DNA from: an uncultured Eubacteriales bacterium | Lineage (GTDB): Bacteria > Bacillota > Clostridia > Oscillospirales > Oscillospiraceae | NCBI GenBank assembly: GCA_900546415.1 | Contig: URCY01000073.1 | Span: 1-6,677, forward strand | Length of the DNA stretch: 6,677 nt | Direction: 5' to 3' | In this document: in pieces, positions 6,002-6,677 of the stretch | Numbering within the stretch: position 1 is the first letter of the stretch | How the letters are laid out: every line of letters begins with the position of its first letter | Program-made: the position numbers and the translations under genes | The notes under the pieces: model-generated | Seen by the model: the letters and a program-made list of their open reading frames with translations, nothing else | Database searches by the model: none | What the model was told of the DNA's origin: nothing

Positions 6002-6223
6002 TGTCATTGCGAGGTAGCAGCGCGGCCGTGGCAATCTTTATGTGATCGACGTGGCATCCCGTGGCGAAGCACGGGAGCGCGAAGCAAGAAGAAATCCCTA
6101 TCACAAAAAACATGAGATATGCTGCATCGTTCCGTCCTACCATATTTCGTTCCGGGATGGCAAATCGTTCCGTTTAAGATTGCCACGTCGGGCGCAAAGA
6201 ATTGCGCCCTCCTCGCAATGACA
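6002..6223 (+). repeat. Interspersed palindromic repeat, copy A (222 bp)
   Basis: It is bounded by perfect 13-bp inverted ends TGTCATTGCGAGG (6002-6014) and CCTCGCAATGACA (6211-6223). A second inner pair, GGCAATCTT (6030-6038) and AAGATTGCC (6176-6184), continues the palindrome. The interior has a CCCGTG/CACGGG hairpin (6058-6075) and a non-palindromic core (6098-6190). No transposase or open frame of substance lies inside, and no target-site duplication is evident, so a non-autonomous or MITE-like element or a REP-type structure is the best description. Confidence 0.85.
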
Positions 6224-6300
6224 AATCTGGTTGGTTTTGCGGGAAAACGGAACAATTTTCAAAACGAAACGTTTGAAAAACGATGCGGAGCGATACCGTG
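6224..6300 (+). repeat. Tail shared with the left-hand repeat
   Basis: GGTTGGTTTTGCGGG, then AAAACGGAACAATTTT and CGTTTGAAAAACGATGCGG (6270-6288), repeat the order found at 85-169, where the middle unit is duplicated. The tail therefore travels with the palindromic unit and the repeat module is longer than its inverted ends. The stretch 6301-6360 is A/T-rich with several AAACG runs and no recognisable feature. Confidence 0.7.
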
Positions 6301-6360
6301 CAAAAAATGACCGCATAAAACGAAAAACGTCCGTTTCCCAAATAAAACGTTTCAAATTTG

Positions 6361-6570
6361 TGTCATTGCGAGGCCGCGTTGCGGCCGTGGCAATCTTTAA
6401 GCCAAAGGGAGGGCATCCCGTGGCGAGGCACGGGAGCGCGAAGCAATAAGAAATCGCTATCACAAAAAACATGAGATATGCTGCATCGTTCCGCCCTACC
6501 ATATTTCGTTCCGGGATGGCAATTCGTTTCGTTTAAGATTGCCGCGTCGCTATCGCTCCTCGCAATGACA
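6361..6570 (+). repeat. Interspersed palindromic repeat, copy B (210 bp)
   Basis: It has the same inverted ends, TGTCATTGCGAGG (6361-6373) and CCTCGCAATGACA (6558-6570), and the same orientation as copy A. The core 6457-6549 matches 6098-6190 at 89 of 93 positions by eye. Differences cluster near the ends: the left arm has GGCCGCGTTGCGGCC instead of the copy A spacer, and the right arm has a short GCTATCGC spacer in place of the GGGCGC hairpin. This is the pattern expected of a structured repeat that keeps pairing while its loops vary. Confidence 0.85.
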
Positions 6571-6575
6571 TGGCT

Positions 6576-6677
6576 GGTAGGTTTTGTGAGAAAACGATCC
6601 GGCTTTCGGGTTCAAAAGTTTCTAAGGAACCTCTGATTAAATCGCAAGAGCGGTCAGCGAGGGATTTTGTTCCAGAT
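6576..6677 (+). other. Right-edge repeat tail and unassigned sequence
   Basis: GGTAGGTTTTGTGAGAAAAC (6576-6595) is the outer end motif of the palindromic repeat. The rest, beginning at about 6628 with AAGGAACCTCTGATTAAATC and closing with GTTCC near the edge, has no coding signal. It may begin another repeat family, but the window ends too soon to tell. Confidence 0.4.

Noticed and set aside
5955..6502. Short frames on both strands within the repeats, some with similar peptides (for example VGRNDAAYLMFFVI)
   Set aside because: The similarity arises because the DNA repeat itself is duplicated. The frames cross palindromic arms, differ in extent between copies and lack ribosome binding sites.
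6002..6570. CRISPR array
   Set aside because: Only two full units of over 200 bp with palindromic ends are present, without short regular repeats and unique spacers of constant length, and no cas genes are nearby.

Overview
The window looks like chromosomal DNA of a GC-rich Clostridia-type Firmicute, most plausibly a gut member of the Oscillospiraceae/Ruminococcaceae. The basis is the roughly 550-residue clostridial form of glutamyl-tRNA synthetase, a YibE/F membrane protein, AGGAGG-type ribosome binding sites, strong G/C preference at third codon positions, and A/T-rich intergenic DNA full of short palindromic repeats. The genus is an inference from style, not a match.

Layout. Positions 1-180 hold the right end of an interspersed palindromic repeat and its tail. 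A consensus promoter (237-266) follows, then three same-strand genes: gltX (307-1950), a chloramphenicol-acetyltransferase-like O-acyltransferase (1950-2561, start overlapping the gltX stop by one base) and a multi-membrane-span YibE/F protein (2580-4040). The spacing says they form one operon. A convergent XRE-type regulator with a large unassigned C-terminal region lies on the minus strand (4117-5562). The two transcription units meet at a perfect 15-bp hairpin (4080-4113) placed beside a 10-bp tandem repeat.

Upstream of the regulator, 5563-5760 is A/T-rich. It holds a plausible minus-strand promoter with an inverted repeat inside it, a second inverted repeat, and a plus-strand promoter-like sequence facing away. 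That second promoter would start a transcript of about 135 nt that folds by eye into a closed multi-stem structure and ends in an 11-bp GC-rich hairpin. This divergent candidate small RNA is the least explained signal in the window.

Positions 5963-6600 hold two more copies of the palindromic repeat. They share 13-bp perfect terminal inverted repeats, longer imperfect ends, and a core with 89 of 93 positions identical by eye. All copies have the same orientation and they bracket the four-gene block. No transposase, tRNA, rRNA, CRISPR array or known riboswitch was recognised. The proteins have no obvious common pathway: gltX is housekeeping, and the acyltransferase and YibE/F protein appear to share its promoter. 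No novel multi-gene system can be claimed from these genes.
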